64,000 nucleotides of DNA from Hydrogenophaga sp. Root209 (lineage in GTDB: Bacteria; Pseudomonadota; Gammaproteobacteria; Burkholderiales; Burkholderiaceae_C): positions 320,689 to 384,688 of the forward strand of contig NZ_LMIE01000031.1 of assembly GCF_001428625.1 (NCBI RefSeq), read 5' to 3'. How positions within the stretch are numbered: the first letter of the stretch is position 1; the number at the start of each line of letters is the position of its first letter. This document shows, one piece after another, positions 1 to 10,682 of this stretch. Below the pieces are notes generated by a model. It was not told the origin of the DNA and did no database searches. It saw only the letters and a program-made list of their open reading frames with translations. A program made the position numbers and the translations under genes.

Positions 1-231
1 TGCGTACAAAAAAAGACGCTTGAAGTGACCACCACTCAAAACGCTGGATTTCATTGTGCCACAAGCGCTATAGCGCCAACCGGCAGTTACGGGCGCCTCG
101 GGGACTGTATTCCGGCTGCCCCCGCATTCGTTGTGGTGTTACAACAAAGCGCGCGCCAAGGCGCGATCCTGTGCCACCCGTAAAATGGCGAGTTGCCTTT
201 TGGCCCACCCGACGCATTTCAGCCCCTGCTC

Positions 232-2880
232 ATGACACAGTTCGCCAAAGAGACCCTGCCCATCAGTCTTGAAGAGGAAATGCGCCGCAGCTACCTCGAC
301 TACGCAATGAGCGTGATTGTCGGGCGGGCGCTTCCCGATGCGCGCGATGGCCTCAAGCCCGTGCACAGGCGCGTGTTGTTTGCCATGCACGAGCTCAACA
401 ACGACTGGAACCGGCCGTACAAGAAATCGGCCCGTATCGTCGGCGATGTCATCGGTAAGTACCACCCGCACGGCGACAGCGCGGTATACGACACGATCGT
501 TAGGATGGCGCAAGATTTTTCGCTCCGCCACATGCTGGTGGATGGACAGGGCAACTTCGGCTCGGTGGACGGCGACAACGCAGCCGCCATGCGATACACG
601 GAAATCCGCCTGTCGAAAATCTCGCACGAGATGTTGGCCGACATTGACAAGGAAACCGTCAACTTCGGCCCCAACTACGATGGCTCTGAAAAGGAGCCCT
701 TGGTACTGCCTTCTCGCCTGCCCAACTTGCTCGTCAACGGCTCGTCGGGCATTGCGGTAGGCATGGCCACCAACATTCCGCCGCACAACCTCAATGAGGT
801 TGTTGATGCGTGTCTGCACCTGCTGAAGCACCCGGAAGCATCAATCGATGAATTGATGGAGATCATCCCGGCCCCCGACTTCCCCACGGCCGGCATCATC
901 TACGGCATCAATGGCGTGAAGGATGGATATCGCACAGGTCGCGGCCGGGTTGTGATGCGCGCGAAGTGCCACTTTGAAGACATCGACCGCGGTCAGCGCC
1001 AGTCGATCATCGTGGACGAGCTCCCATACCAAGTCAACAAGAAGACTCTGCAGGAGCGCATTGCCGAGCTGGTGCACGAAAAGAAGATCGAAGGCATCAG
1101 CCACATCCAGGACGAGTCGGACAAATCGGGCATGCGCCTGGTGATCGAGCTCAAGCGGGGAGAAGTGCCGGAGGTGGTGCTCAACAACCTGTACAAGCAA
1201 ACGCAACTGCAGGACACCTTCGGCATCAACATGGTGGCGCTGGTCGACGGCCAGCCCCGTTTGTGCAACCTCAAAGACCTGATCCAGGTGTTCCTGGAGC
1301 ACCGCCGTGAGGTCGTGACCCGTCGCACCGTGTTCAACCTGCGCAAGGCACGCGAACGCGGTCATGTGCTCGAAGGCCTGGCGGTGGCACTGGCCAACAT
1401 TGACGATTTCATCAAGATCATTCGCGAGTCGCCCACGCCCCCCGTGGCGAAGGCTGAACTGATGGCGCGACCTTGGGACAGCCAACTCGTGCGCGAGATG
1501 CTCACCCGCACGCGCAGCGATGGCGGCGTGATCAACGCCGACGATTACCGGCCCGAGGGCCTGGAGAAGGCGTTCGGCATGGGCGGTGACGGTCTGTACC
1601 GGCTTTCCGAGACACAGGCGCAGGAAATCCTGCAGATGCGCCTGCAGCGCCTGACCGGCCTGGAGCAGGACAAGATCGTCGCGGAGTACAAGGAGGTCAT
1701 GGGCGAGATCGACGATCTGCTCGACATCCTGTCCAAACCCGAGCGCGTCTCGACCATCATTGGCGACGAGCTGGTGGTGGTGAAGCAGGAGTTTGGCCAG
1801 ACCAAGCTGGGTGCGCGCCGCAGCGAAATCGAGCACAACGCGCAAGACCTGGCCACAGAGGACCTGATCACGCCCACCGACATGGTGGTCACACTCAGCC
1901 ACAGTGGCTACATCAAGAGCCAGCCGCTCTCCGAGTACCGGGCGCAAAAGCGCGGCGGGCGGGGCAAACAGGCCACGGCCACGAAGGAAGACGACTGGAT
2001 CGATCAACTCTTCATCGCCAACACACACGACTACATCCTGTGCTTCTCCAACCGCGGCCGGCTTTACTGGCTCAAGGTGTGGGAAGTGCCCGCGGGTTCG
2101 CGCGGCTCGCGCGGTCGACCGATCGTCAACATGTTCCCGCTGCAGGAAGGCGAGAAGATCAATGTCGTCTTGCCTCTGACTGGCGAGATGCGCACGTTCC
2201 CGTCAGACCGCTATGTGTTCATGGCGACGAGCATGGGTACCGTCAAGAAAACCGCGCTGGATGAGTTCAGCAATCCACGCAAGGCGGGCATCATCGCGGT
2301 GGACCTGGACGAAGGCGACTTCCTGGTCGGGGCTGCGCTCACCGATGGCCAACACGATGTGATGCTGTTCAGCGACGGCGGCAAGGCCGTGCGTTTTGAC
2401 GAGAACGACGTGCGCCCCATGGGCCGCAACGCACGCGGTGTGCGCGGCATGATGATTGAAGAGACCCAAAGCGTGATCGCCATGTTGGTGGCCGAAGACG
2501 AGCATCAGAGCGTGCTGACCGCAACCATCAACGGCTACGGCAAACGCACGCCGATATCCGAATACACCCGCCATGGCCGAGGCACCAAGGGCATGATCGC
2601 CATCCAACAAAGCGAGCGCAACGGCAAGGTGGTGGCCGCCACGCTGGTGCACACCGACGACGAAATCATGTTGATCACCGACAAGGGCGTGCTGGTGCGC
2701 ACCCGCGTCGCCGAGATCCGTGAAATGGGTCGCGCCACGCAAGGCGTCACACTGATCGCGCTGGATGAAGGTGCCGAACTCTCAGGCCTGCAGCGCATCG
2801 TTGAGAACGATGCCAATGTGCCAGAGCTTGACGACTCGAATGAGACCAACGAGGTCGACGATCCGGGCACTGAAGCGTGA
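232..2880 (+). CDS. gyrA: DNA gyrase subunit A
   Basis: GyrA is the breakage-reunion subunit that, with GyrB, introduces negative supercoils into DNA. The 882-residue length is normal. The QRDR reads [10 protein letters not shown], with Ser83 and Asp87 in E. coli numbering, so it carries the quinolone-sensitive residues; the catalytic tyrosine follows at Arg121-Tyr122. The GyrA box (QKRGGRGK) and C-terminal beta-pinwheel repeats are present, ending in an acidic tail. An in-frame TTG lies 39 bases upstream (193), but the conserved N-terminus MTQFAKE begins at the ATG at 232. No strong Shine-Dalgarno is visible. A weak TAAAAT -10-like hexamer sits at 181-186 with no good -35. The stop overlaps the serC start, suggesting coupling. 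Confidence 0.97.
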   Translation: MTQFAKETLPISLEEEMRRSYLDYAMSVIVGRALPDARDGLKPVHRRVLFAMHELNNDWNRPYKKSARIVGDVIGKYHPHGDSAVYDTIVRMAQDFSLRHMLVDGQGNFGSVDGDNAAAMRYTEIRLSKISHEMLADIDKETVNFGPNYDGSEKEPLVLPSRLPNLLVNGSSGIAVGMATNIPPHNLNEVVDACLHLLKHPEASIDELMEIIPAPDFPTAGIIYGINGVKDGYRTGRGRVVMRAKCHFEDIDRGQRQSIIVDELPYQVNKKTLQERIAELVHEKKIEGISHIQDESDKSGMRLVIELKRGEVPEVVLNNLYKQTQLQDTFGINMVALVDGQPRLCNLKDLIQVFLEHRREVVTRRTVFNLRKARERGHVLEGLAVALANIDDFIKIIRESPTPPVAKAELMARPWDSQLVREMLTRTRSDGGVINADDYRPEGLEKAFGMGGDGLYRLSETQAQEILQMRLQRLTGLEQDKIVAEYKEVMGEIDDLLDILSKPERVSTIIGDELVVVKQEFGQTKLGARRSEIEHNAQDLATEDLITPTDMVVTLSHSGYIKSQPLSEYRAQKRGGRGKQATATKEDDWIDQLFIANTHDYILCFSNRGRLYWLKVWEVPAGSRGSRGRPIVNMFPLQEGEKINVVLPLTGEMRTFPSDRYVFMATSMGTVKKTALDEFSNPRKAGIIAVDLDEGDFLVGAALTDGQHDVMLFSDGGKAVRFDENDVRPMGRNARGVRGMMIEETQSVIAMLVAEDEHQSVLTATINGYGKRTPISEYTRHGRGTKGMIAIQQSERNGKVVAATLVHTDDEIMLITDKGVLVRTRVAEIREMGRATQGVTLIALDEGAELSGLQRIVENDANVPELDDSNETNEVDDPGTEA

Positions 2881-3986
2881 TGGCGCGCCCCTTCAACTTC
2901 TCAGCCGGTCCGGCGGCCATGCCCGCCGAAGTGTTGCAGCAAGCCGCTGACGAGATGCTCGACTGGCGGGGCAGCGGCATGAGCGTGATGGAGATGAGCC
3001 ACCGCGGCAAGGAGTTCAGCACCATCATCGAGACAGCAGAAGCCGATCTGCGGGAACTGCTGGCAGTGCCGGCAGAGTTCCGTATCTTGTTCATGCAAGG
3101 TGGCGGACTGGCCGAGAACGCCATTGTGCCGCTCAACCTCTCGCGCGGCGGCAAGGTGGACTTTGTGATCACGGGCAGCTGGAGCGAGAAGTCCATCAAG
3201 GAAGCCGCGCGCTATGCCCAACCCGTGCTGGCCGCCAGCAACGCCGATTCCGGCCACACCACCTTGCCTTCGCCCGCCACCTGGAAGCTCAGCGCAGACG
3301 CTCAGTACGTACACATCTGCAGCAACGAAACCATCCACGGCATCGAATTCCACGAATTGCCCAACCTCAAGGCTTTGGGCAGCAACGCGCCGCTGGTGAT
3401 CGATTTTTCCTCCCATGTGGCATCGCGACCGGTGGACTGGTCGCGCGTGGGCTTGGCCTTTGGAGGCGCGCAAAAGAACCTGGGCCCGGCTGGTGTGACC
3501 CTCGTGGTCGTACGCGAAGAACTGCTGGGCCATGCCCTTCCCGTCTGTCCGAGCGCATTCGACTACAAGACTGTGGCGGCGAATGCCTCGATGTACAACA
3601 CGCCGCCCACCTTCAGCATCTACATGGCTGGCCTCACATTTCAATGGCTCAAGCGACAGACCGAAGGTGGCCTGAGCGGCGTGGCGGCCATGGAGCAACG
3701 CAACATCGCCAAGGCCTCGCTGCTCTACGACTTCATTGACGGCTCCGCTTTCTACTTGAACAAGGTCGCGCGCAACTGCCGCTCGCGCATGAACATTCCG
3801 TTCTTCCTGCGCGACGAAGCCCTGAACGATGCATTCCTGGCAGGTGCCAAGGGCGCGGGTCTGTTGCAGCTCAAGGGTCACAAATCGGTGGGTGGGATGC
3901 GTGCGAGCATCTACAACGCCATGCCACTGGAAGGCGTGCAAACGCTGGTGCAATACATGCACGACTTTGAAAAAACACGGGCCTGA
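2880..3986 (+). CDS. serC: Phosphoserine aminotransferase
   Basis: SerC is the PLP-dependent aminotransferase that converts 3-phosphohydroxypyruvate to phosphoserine and also acts in pyridoxal phosphate synthesis. The protein opens with the typical [11 protein letters not shown] and has the PLP lysine at about residue 199 in [11 protein letters not shown]. The 368-residue length is normal. The ATG at 2880 overlaps the last base of the gyrA stop; a GTG three bases upstream is an alternative. It is the first gene of a serC-pheA-tyrA-aroA/cmk run, the usual betaproteobacterial aromatic amino-acid block. Confidence 0.96.
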   Translation: MARPFNFSAGPAAMPAEVLQQAADEMLDWRGSGMSVMEMSHRGKEFSTIIETAEADLRELLAVPAEFRILFMQGGGLAENAIVPLNLSRGGKVDFVITGSWSEKSIKEAARYAQPVLAASNADSGHTTLPSPATWKLSADAQYVHICSNETIHGIEFHELPNLKALGSNAPLVIDFSSHVASRPVDWSRVGLAFGGAQKNLGPAGVTLVVVREELLGHALPVCPSAFDYKTVAANASMYNTPPTFSIYMAGLTFQWLKRQTEGGLSGVAAMEQRNIAKASLLYDFIDGSAFYLNKVARNCRSRMNIPFFLRDEALNDAFLAGAKGAGLLQLKGHKSVGGMRASIYNAMPLEGVQTLVQYMHDFEKTRA

Positions 3987-4010
3987 CCCCAGGCCTCAGA
4001 ACCCGAAGAC

Positions 4011-5108
4011 ATGACCCAACCCACCCAGTCAGATGCCCTGGCGGTCCTGCGCGTCCAGATCGACGCGCTGGACCAGCAGTTGCTGTCGTTGCTCAACGAG
4101 CGTGCGCGCGTGGCCGAGGAAGTCGGCGTCATCAAGCGGCGAGAAGGTTCGCCATTTTTCAGACCGGACCGCGTGGCGCAGGTGATCGAGAAAATCCAGG
4201 GTGCCAACCAAGGCCCTCTCCTGAACCAGCATGTGGCATCGATCTGGCGCGAAATCATGTCGGCCTGCCTCGCGCTCGAAGCGCCGCAACGTGTGGCGGT
4301 GCTGGGTCCGCAGGGCACCTTCTGCGAGCAGGCAGCCATCGAGTTCTTCGGCAGTGCAGCCAACCTGATCTACTGCGCCGACTTCGACGAGGTGTTCCAC
4401 GCCACCGCCGCCGGCACCGCACAATTTGGTGTGGTGGGCATGGAGAACTCCACCGAAGGCGTGGTGGCGCGGTCGCTGGACCTGTTCCTGCGCTCGCCCG
4501 TGCATGTGGTAGGTGAAGTGAGCCTGCTGGTGCGTCACAACCTGCTGCGCCAGCTCAACACGCTGGACGGCATCGAAGTGGTCATGGCGCATCCCCAGGC
4601 CTTGGCCCAGTGCCAGAACTGGCTCTCGCAGCACCTGCCCAAGGCCGAAAAGCGGGCAGTCTCCAGCAATGCCGAAGGCGCCCGACTTGCGGCCACCAAT
4701 CCTGCTTGGGCCGGCATCGCCAGTGAGCGCGCTGCGGCTCAATTCGGCTTGCACATCGTCTCGCACGCCATCCAGGACGAGGCCTACAACCGCACGCGCT
4801 TTGCCGTTATCGCCTTGCCCCAGACGCTGGCCATGCCGCCTGCCTCGGGACGCGACTGCACCAGCCTGGTGGTGTCGGTCCCCAATCGGCCAGGGGCGGT
4901 GCACGACCTGTTGGTGCCTCTCAAGAACAACGGTGTCTCGATGACGCGTTTCGAGTCGCGGCCGGCGAAATCCGGACAGTGGGAGTACTACTTCTATATC
5001 GACATCGCAGGCCACCCATCGCAGCCCAATGTGGCCGCCGCCCTACAAGAACTGCAAGGCCTGTGCGCTTTCTACAAGGTGCTGGGCGCGTACCCGGTGA
5101 ACGAATGA
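4011..5108 (+). CDS. pheA: Bifunctional chorismate mutase/prephenate dehydratase
   Basis: This P-protein turns chorismate into prephenate and then phenylpyruvate for phenylalanine synthesis. The N-terminal chorismate mutase helices occupy about residues 8-95 (DALDQQLLSLLNERARVAEEV). The prephenate dehydratase domain follows (VAVLGPQGTFCEQAA) and a C-terminal ACT domain carries the ESRP phenylalanine-binding motif, so feedback inhibition by phenylalanine is expected. The 365-residue length is normal. The gene starts 24 bases after serC and its stop overlaps the tyrA start. Confidence 0.96.
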   Translation: MTQPTQSDALAVLRVQIDALDQQLLSLLNERARVAEEVGVIKRREGSPFFRPDRVAQVIEKIQGANQGPLLNQHVASIWREIMSACLALEAPQRVAVLGPQGTFCEQAAIEFFGSAANLIYCADFDEVFHATAAGTAQFGVVGMENSTEGVVARSLDLFLRSPVHVVGEVSLLVRHNLLRQLNTLDGIEVVMAHPQALAQCQNWLSQHLPKAEKRAVSSNAEGARLAATNPAWAGIASERAAAQFGLHIVSHAIQDEAYNRTRFAVIALPQTLAMPPASGRDCTSLVVSVPNRPGAVHDLLVPLKNNGVSMTRFESRPAKSGQWEYYFYIDIAGHPSQPNVAAALQELQGLCAFYKVLGAYPVNE

Positions 5109-5986
5109 TGTTTGAACAACTGGGATTGATCGGCTGCGGCATGATGGGCGGCTCGTTTGCGCTGGCTCTCAAGCGCGCCGGTCTGGTCAAACGCGTGGTC
5201 GGCTACAGCAAGTCTCCCTCCACCACCGAGCGGGCACGCCAGCTGGGTGTGATCGACGTCGAGGCACCCTCTGCGTTGCTGGCCGTTTCGGGCGCTGATC
5301 TGGTGCTGCTCGCCGTGCCCGTGTCGGCCACCGAAGCCACCTTCAAGGCCATCCGGCACTTGGTGCGCGGTGACGTGTTGATCATGGATGTGGGATCGAC
5401 CAAACGCGAAGTGATCGATGCGGCGCGACGCGTGCTCAAGGATCAGGTGGGCGTGTTCGTGCCAGCACATCCGATTGCGGGCAAGGAACTCGCCGGCGTC
5501 GACCATGCAGATCCCGATCTGTACAAGGGCCGTCAGGTCATCCTTACGCCGATCGAGCGCACGCTCACGGCGCAACTGGACAAGGCACACAAGGTCTGGA
5601 CCGCATTGGGTTGCCACGTCAAGCAGATGTCGCCCGAAGCGCACGACGCTGCCTACGCAGCGGTGAGCCACCTGCCCCACTTGGTGGCGTTTGCCCTGAT
5701 GAACGGCATCCAGAGTCAACAACAGGCTGCGGACTTCCTGTCGCTGGCCGGCCCAGGCTTTCGCGATTTCACGCGCATTGCGGCCAGCGACGCCGCCGTC
5801 TGGCGCGACATCCTCATGTCCAACCGCGAAGAACTCCTGGCGCAGTCCCGATTTTTCCAGCGCGCTCTGCATGCGTTGGAGACGGCCATCAATGCCGACA
5901 ACCCGGACGCGCTGGAAGCCCTCATTGACCAAGCCAGCACTGCCCGCGCCCATTGGCGCATGACCGCCATCAAGCCCCAGAGCTGA
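5105..5986 (+). CDS. tyrA: Prephenate dehydrogenase
   Basis: TyrA oxidises and decarboxylates prephenate to 4-hydroxyphenylpyruvate for tyrosine synthesis, using NAD(P). The N-terminus carries the Rossmann glycine motif [13 protein letters not shown], and DVGSTKREV and PAHPIAGKE follow at the expected spacing. The reading frame is open well upstream of 5105, but those codons are only pheA in another frame. The adjacent ATGs at 5105 and 5108 overlap the pheA stop, so translation is probably coupled. About 293 residues, a normal length for the monofunctional enzyme. Confidence 0.95.
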   Translation: MMFEQLGLIGCGMMGGSFALALKRAGLVKRVVGYSKSPSTTERARQLGVIDVEAPSALLAVSGADLVLLAVPVSATEATFKAIRHLVRGDVLIMDVGSTKREVIDAARRVLKDQVGVFVPAHPIAGKELAGVDHADPDLYKGRQVILTPIERTLTAQLDKAHKVWTALGCHVKQMSPEAHDAAYAAVSHLPHLVAFALMNGIQSQQQAADFLSLAGPGFRDFTRIAASDAAVWRDILMSNREELLAQSRFFQRALHALETAINADNPDALEALIDQASTARAHWRMTAIKPQS

Positions 5987-6023
5987 GCGACGCACGCTGC
6001 GGCGTTCTTGCGTCACCGCGCAC

Positions 6024-8033
6024 ATGTACTCCATTCCGTTTCTCGACATTCCTCCGCTGGCCACGGCTGGCGGCACCGTGCGCCTGCCGGGCTCCAAGAG
6101 CATCTCCAACCGGGTGCTCTTGCTGGCAGCCTTGAGCGAGGGTCACACCGACGTGACAGACCTCTTGGACTCCGACGACACGCAAGTCATGCTGGATGCC
6201 CTGCGCCAGCTCGGCTGCCGGATCGAACCACAACCCGACGGCGCCTTGCGAGTGCACGGCCTGGGCGGCGTGCTCCCGGTGCGACAAGCGCGGCTGTTTC
6301 TGGGCAATGCCGGCACCGCCATGCGCCCGCTCACCGCAGCACTGGCCTTGCTTGCGTCCACACACGGTGCCGAGTTCGAGCTCAGTGGTGTCCCGCGCAT
6401 GCATGAGCGGCCCATTGGTGATCTCGTGGATGCCCTGCGCCAACTGGGCTGCGCAGTGGACTGCCTGGGCCAGGAAGGCTATCCGCCGCTCAAGCTCGGT
6501 ACGGGCACACCCCTTGCGCTGCAGCTCGACCAGCCCATCCGGGTGCGGGGCGACGTCTCCAGCCAGTTCCTCACGGCACTGCTGCTGGCCTTGCCGCTGG
6601 TGGCGCAGAAGCAAGACATCGTCATCGATGTCGTGGGCGAACTGATTTCGCGCCCGTACATCGAAATCACGCTGAACCTGCTCTCGCGTTTCGGTGTGCA
6701 GGTGCAACGGGACGGCTGGCAACGCTTCACCATCCCTGCCGGTAGCCGTTACCGCTCGCCGGGGCGCATACCCGTCGAGGGCGACGCGTCATCGGCCAGC
6801 TACTTCATCGCGCTGGGTGCCATCGCGCAAAGCACGCAAGGCATCACTATCGAAGGCGTCGGTCTGGCCTCGATCCAGGGGGACATCAGGTTCGTCGAAG
6901 CGGCCAGGCTCATGGGCGCCGAGGTCACCGGTGAAGCCAATCGCCTGCGCATTCGCCGTGGCGCGTGGCCACTCAAGGCCATCGACCTCGACTGCAACCA
7001 CATCCCGGACGCCGCCATGACGTTGGCCGTGATGGCGCTTTACGCCGACGGGATCACCACGCTGCGCAATATCGCCAGCTGGCGCGTGAAGGAAACCGAC
7101 CGCATCGCCGCCATGGCCAACGAGTGCCGCAAACTGGGTGCCACGGTGGAGGAAGGCGCCGACTTCATCCGCATCACGCCGCCCACCACTTGGCGCTCCG
7201 CGAGCATCCACACCTACGACGACCACCGGGTGGCGATGTGCTTCTCGCTGACCAGCTTCAACCCGGCGGGCCTGCCGGTGCGCATTGAAGATCCGAAATG
7301 CGTCGCCAAGACTTTTCCCGACTACTTCGAGACCTTGTTCGAGGTGTGCAACACGCCAGCCCAGGCCATCCCAGTCATCTGCATTGACGGCCCCACGGCT
7401 TCCGGCAAGGGCACGTTGGCCTCTGAAGTGGCTCAACGCCTGGGCTACCACCTGCTCGACTCCGGCGCACTGTACCGAGCAACCGCGCTCGCAGCGCAAG
7501 ACGCTGGTGTGTCGCTGGACGACGAACCCGCCCTGGCCCGTCTGGCCGCACAACTGCCGCTGGCTTTCCGTGACCACAAGGTGTTTCTGGGTGGTCGCGA
7601 CATCACCGACCCGCTGCGACTGGAATCCACCGGCGGCATGGCGTCCCGGGTATCCCAACACCTGGCCGTGCGATCCGCCCTGCACGCCCTTCAGCAAAGC
7701 TTCCGGCGCCTGCCCGGTCTGGTGGCCGACGGGCGCGACATGGGTACGGTGATCTTCCCGGACGCGGCTTTGAAGGTGTTCCTGACCGCCACCGCCGAGC
7801 AGCGCGCCGAGCGGCGCCATAAGCAATTGATTTCAAAGGGAATTGCTGCTAACATCGACAGTCTTTTGGCAGACCTGCGAACGCGTGATTTGAGGGACTC
7901 ATCCCGCACACACGCACCTCTCAAGCCAGCCGAAGACGCCTTGAAACTGGACAACTCCGAACTGGACATCGAACAATCGGTGCAAGTGGTGATGAACTGG
8001 TGGCAGGGCAAATCAGCGTTCTCGGGGAACTGA
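6024..8033 (+). CDS. aroA/cmk: Fused EPSP synthase (AroA)/cytidylate kinase (Cmk)
   Basis: One uninterrupted 669-residue frame carries two enzymes. Residues 1 to about 445 are 3-phosphoshikimate 1-carboxyvinyltransferase (PGSKSISNR near the start, NAGTAMRPL, and the VKETDRI segment), the sixth shikimate-pathway step. From about residue 451 a complete cytidylate kinase begins, with P-loop [10 protein letters not shown] and [15 protein letters not shown], phosphorylating CMP and dCMP. The join is direct, with no stop or ribosome-binding site between the parts. In many bacteria these are adjacent separate genes; fusion is annotated in related Comamonadaceae. A short AT-richer inverted repeat lies inside the kinase part at 7822-7847. 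Confidence 0.95.
   Translation: MYSIPFLDIPPLATAGGTVRLPGSKSISNRVLLLAALSEGHTDVTDLLDSDDTQVMLDALRQLGCRIEPQPDGALRVHGLGGVLPVRQARLFLGNAGTAMRPLTAALALLASTHGAEFELSGVPRMHERPIGDLVDALRQLGCAVDCLGQEGYPPLKLGTGTPLALQLDQPIRVRGDVSSQFLTALLLALPLVAQKQDIVIDVVGELISRPYIEITLNLLSRFGVQVQRDGWQRFTIPAGSRYRSPGRIPVEGDASSASYFIALGAIAQSTQGITIEGVGLASIQGDIRFVEAARLMGAEVTGEANRLRIRRGAWPLKAIDLDCNHIPDAAMTLAVMALYADGITTLRNIASWRVKETDRIAAMANECRKLGATVEEGADFIRITPPTTWRSASIHTYDDHRVAMCFSLTSFNPAGLPVRIEDPKCVAKTFPDYFETLFEVCNTPAQAIPVICIDGPTASGKGTLASEVAQRLGYHLLDSGALYRATALAAQDAGVSLDDEPALARLAAQLPLAFRDHKVFLGGRDITDPLRLESTGGMASRVSQHLAVRSALHALQQSFRRLPGLVADGRDMGTVIFPDAALKVFLTATAEQRAERRHKQLISKGIAANIDSLLADLRTRDLRDSSRTHAPLKPAEDALKLDNSELDIEQSVQVVMNWWQGKSAFSGN
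7822..7847 (+). repeat. AT-rich inverted repeat inside cmk coding sequence
   Basis: AGCAATT at 7822-7828 faces AATTGCT at 7841-7847 across 12 bases, inside codons for a [11 protein letters not shown] segment of the kinase. Base composition is clearly lower in GC than the flanks. It resembles the small palindromic repeats scattered in Comamonadaceae genomes, but that link is inference. Confidence 0.4.
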
Positions 8034-8217
8034 GCGCGCTTCACACACGGCCCTGACGGCACAGCCGGGCGCTCCCAGCCCGCATGCTCGACGGTTCTTT
8101 TCAACCAACCCCGCGGTGTTTCGCACCGCAATGTCAACGCCGCCCACACGTCGATCCCTGCGCAAACCGAGTCACACCGGTTGAAGGCGCCGACGCTGAG
8201 TGGTTTTAGGAAATTCA

Positions 8218-9903
8218 ATGTCTGAATCATTTGCCGCCCTGTTCGAAGAGTCCCTGAAACGCGCTGAAATGCGCTCGGGCGAAGTCATCACTGCTGAAGT
8301 TGTTCGCATCGAACACAGCCATGTGGTGGTCAACGCCGGTCTGAAGTCGGAAGCGTACGTGCCGCTGGCCGAATTCAAGAACGACCTGGGTGAACTCGAA
8401 GTGCAGGTCGGAGACTTTGTCTCCGTTGCAATCGACTCCGTGGAAAACGGTTTCGGCGACACCCTGCTGTCGCGCGACAAGGCCAAGCGCCTGGCCTCGT
8501 GGATGTCCCTGGAGAAAGCACTCGAATCGGGTGAATTCGTCACCGGCACAACCTCCAGCAAGGTCAAGGGCGGCCTGAAGGTCATGGTTAACGGCATCAG
8601 CGCCTTCCTGCCAGGCTCGCTGGTGGACAGCCGTCCGACCAAGGACCTGACCCCGTACGAGAACAAGACCCTGGAATTCAAGGTCATCAAGCTCGACCGC
8701 AAGCGCAACAACGTGGTGCTGAGCCGCCGCGCCGTGGTGGAAGCCTCCATGGGCGAAGAGCGCGCCAAGCTGATGGATACCCTGAAAGAAGGCGCCATCG
8801 TGCACGGCGTGGTCAAGAACATCACCGAATACGGTGCGTTCGTGGACCTGGGCGGCATCGACGGTCTGCTGCATATCACCGACATGGCATGGCGTCGTGT
8901 GCGCCACCCGAGCGAAGTGGTGCAGGCTGGCCAGGAAATCACCGCCAAGATCCTGAAGTTCGACACCGAGAAGCACCGCGTCTCGCTGGGTCTGAAGCAG
9001 ATGGGTGACGACCCCTGGATGGGCGTGGCTCGCCGCTACCCACAAAGCACCCGCATGTTCGGCAAGATCACCAACATCGCCGACTACGGCGCGTTCGTGG
9101 AACTCGAGCCAGGCATTGAAGGCCTGGTGCATGTGTCCGAAATGGACTGGACCAACAAGAACGTGGCGCCTTCCAAACTGGTGTCGCTGGGTGACGAAGT
9201 CGAAGTCATGGTGCTCGACATCGACGAAGACAAGCGCCGCATCTCGCTGGGCATGAAGCAGTGCCGTGCCAATCCATGGCACGAGTTTGCTGAACAGACC
9301 AAGCGCGGTGACCGCGTCAAGGGTCCGATCAAGTCGATCACCGACTTCGGCGTGTTCGTGGGTCTGGCCGCCGGCATTGACGGCCTGGTTCACCTGTCCG
9401 ACCTGTCGTGGAACGAAACCGGCGAAGCCGCTGTGCGCAACTACAAGAAGGGCCAGGAAGTCGAAGCCATCGTGCTGGCCATCGATGTGGAGCGCGAGCG
9501 CATCTCTCTGGGCATCAAGCAACTCGACGGCGACCCGTTCACCACCTTCGTGTCGGTGAATGACAAGGGCTCCATCGTGACCGGCAAGGTCAAGACCGTC
9601 GACGCCAAAGGCGCCGAGATCGACCTGGGTGAAGACGTGTTGGGCTACCTGCGCGCCAGCGAAATCAGCCGTGACCGTGTGGAAGACGCACGCAACATGC
9701 TGAAAGAAGGCGACGAAGTCACCACCGTGGTGGTGAACATCGACCGCAAAACGCGCAACATCCAGTTGTCCATCAAGGCCAAGGATGCCGCTGACCAGCA
9801 GGAAGCCATGGCGACCCTGAGCCAGCAATCCTCGCGCGAAAGCGCCGGCACCACCAGCCTGGGCGCCCTGCTGCGCGCCAAGCTGGACAACAACAACGGC
9901 TAA
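8218..9903 (+). CDS. rpsA: 30S ribosomal protein S1
   Basis: S1 binds mRNA leaders and helps the 30S subunit start translation. The 561-residue protein shows successive S1/OB-fold repeats, recognisable by recurring segments such as [41 protein letters not shown] and [21 protein letters not shown] (shown in part). The ATG at 8218 is preceded by TTAGGAAA, a good Shine-Dalgarno; an in-frame GTG at 8200 is less likely. The 184-base gap after aroA/cmk probably holds its promoter, though I cannot name hexamers. It is followed by ihfB, the usual order. Confidence 0.97.
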   Translation: MSESFAALFEESLKRAEMRSGEVITAEVVRIEHSHVVVNAGLKSEAYVPLAEFKNDLGELEVQVGDFVSVAIDSVENGFGDTLLSRDKAKRLASWMSLEKALESGEFVTGTTSSKVKGGLKVMVNGISAFLPGSLVDSRPTKDLTPYENKTLEFKVIKLDRKRNNVVLSRRAVVEASMGEERAKLMDTLKEGAIVHGVVKNITEYGAFVDLGGIDGLLHITDMAWRRVRHPSEVVQAGQEITAKILKFDTEKHRVSLGLKQMGDDPWMGVARRYPQSTRMFGKITNIADYGAFVELEPGIEGLVHVSEMDWTNKNVAPSKLVSLGDEVEVMVLDIDEDKRRISLGMKQCRANPWHEFAEQTKRGDRVKGPIKSITDFGVFVGLAAGIDGLVHLSDLSWNETGEAAVRNYKKGQEVEAIVLAIDVERERISLGIKQLDGDPFTTFVSVNDKGSIVTGKVKTVDAKGAEIDLGEDVLGYLRASEISRDRVEDARNMLKEGDEVTTVVVNIDRKTRNIQLSIKAKDAADQQEAMATLSQQSSRESAGTTSLGALLRAKLDNNNG

Positions 9904-9914
9904 GCACGAATGCT

Positions 9915-9963
9915 GGCGTCTGATCAGACACATGTCTCACGGCGTGTGTTCTGACCGGACGCC
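9915..9963 (+). terminator. Long hairpin between rpsA and ihfB
   Basis: GGCGTC at 9915 pairs with GACGCC ending at 9963. Inside it TCAGA and CACA pair with TCTGA and TGTG, giving a long interrupted stem in the rpsA-ihfB gap. There is no T-run, so it may attenuate, process or stabilise the rpsA transcript rather than terminate it outright. Confidence 0.5.
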
Positions 9964-9972
9964 GGTCCTTGA

Positions 9973-10317
9973 ATGCCCAAGCCCAAATCCGAACACATGA
10001 CCCGCAGCGACCTTGTTGAAGCGTTGGCCAGCCGATTTGGTCAGCTCACCCACCGCGACGCCGAGTTCGCCGTCAAGGCCATCCTCGACGCCATGGGTGA
10101 TGCACTGGTCAAAGGCCATCGGATCGAGATCCGCGGCTTTGGCAGCTTTTCGGTCAATCGCCGATCCCCGCGCGTGGGACGCAACCCGCGTTCTGGCGAG
10201 AGTGTGATGATTCCCGAGAAGCGAGTACCGCATTTCAAGCCGGGCAAGGCCCTGCGCGAACAGGTGGACGCCAAGACGGCCGAGATTCTCGGGCGCGAAC
10301 CGAAGAAACCGACGTGA
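9973..10317 (+). CDS. ihfB: Integration host factor subunit beta
   Basis: IHF-beta pairs with IHF-alpha to bend DNA, and it assists sigma-54 promoters, recombination and replication. The sequence shows the HU/IHF fold with [17 protein letters not shown] and the DNA-intercalating arm RNPRSGESV. Two starts are possible: ATG 9973 (114 residues) and ATG 9997 (106 residues, [10 protein letters not shown]), the latter matching the usual IHF-beta N-terminus. Neither has a clear Shine-Dalgarno. Its presence next to rpsA is the standard proteobacterial arrangement. Confidence 0.94.
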   Translation: MPKPKSEHMTRSDLVEALASRFGQLTHRDAEFAVKAILDAMGDALVKGHRIEIRGFGSFSVNRRSPRVGRNPRSGESVMIPEKRVPHFKPGKALREQVDAKTAEILGREPKKPT

Positions 10318-10376
10318 TGGTCGCTACCTTGGCGGCGACCTGATCGCTACAATCGCCCCACCACAAAGGGGACGAT

Positions 10377-10682
10377 TTGAAATACCTGATGTGGCTGCTC
10401 AATGCAGCCATTTTTTTTGTGTTGTTCGCTTTCGCGTTGAACAACCAGGACAGCGTCACGCTCAACCTGTTCTTTGGCGCCAGTTGGCAAGCGCCGCTGG
10501 TGCTCGTCATCCTGGTCGCACTCGTGCTCGGCGTGTTCCTGGGCGTGCTGGTCATGTTGCCACTGTGGTTGCGGGCCAAACGCTCTCGACGCCGCGCTGC
10601 GTCGGTCGTCGCGGCCAGCACCTCCTTCGACGCTGATTCCACGCTATTCCCCGACCCCACAGACCGCCGCCATGGACTTTGA
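10377..10682 (+). CDS. lapA: LapA-domain small membrane protein
   Basis: LapA (YciS) is a small inner-membrane protein paired with LapB in control of lipopolysaccharide assembly. Its 101 residues contain two transmembrane helices (about residues 3-21 and 40-65) followed by a basic cytoplasmic stretch (RAKRSRRR). The start is TTG at 10377, supported by AAGGGGA five bases upstream. A run of eight T occurs in the first helix codons. The end overlaps lapB by 11 bases, so the two are likely translated together. Confidence 0.88.
   Translation: MKYLMWLLNAAIFFVLFAFALNNQDSVTLNLFFGASWQAPLVLVILVALVLGVFLGVLVMLPLWLRAKRSRRRAASVVAASTSFDADSTLFPDPTDRRHGL

Noticed and set aside
193-231. Upstream TTG start for gyrA
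   Set aside because: The added 13 residues are not part of the conserved GyrA N-terminus, which begins at 232.
841-2028. Long antisense frame over gyrA
   Set aside because: No motif or ribosome site; typical third-position GC shadow frame.
8227-9933. 568-codon antisense frame over rpsA
   Set aside because: Mirrors the S1 repeats; no independent coding evidence.
10411-10418. Eight-T tract in lapA as a phase-variation switch
   Set aside because: It encodes conserved membrane-helix residues in frame, and nothing else suggests contingency control.
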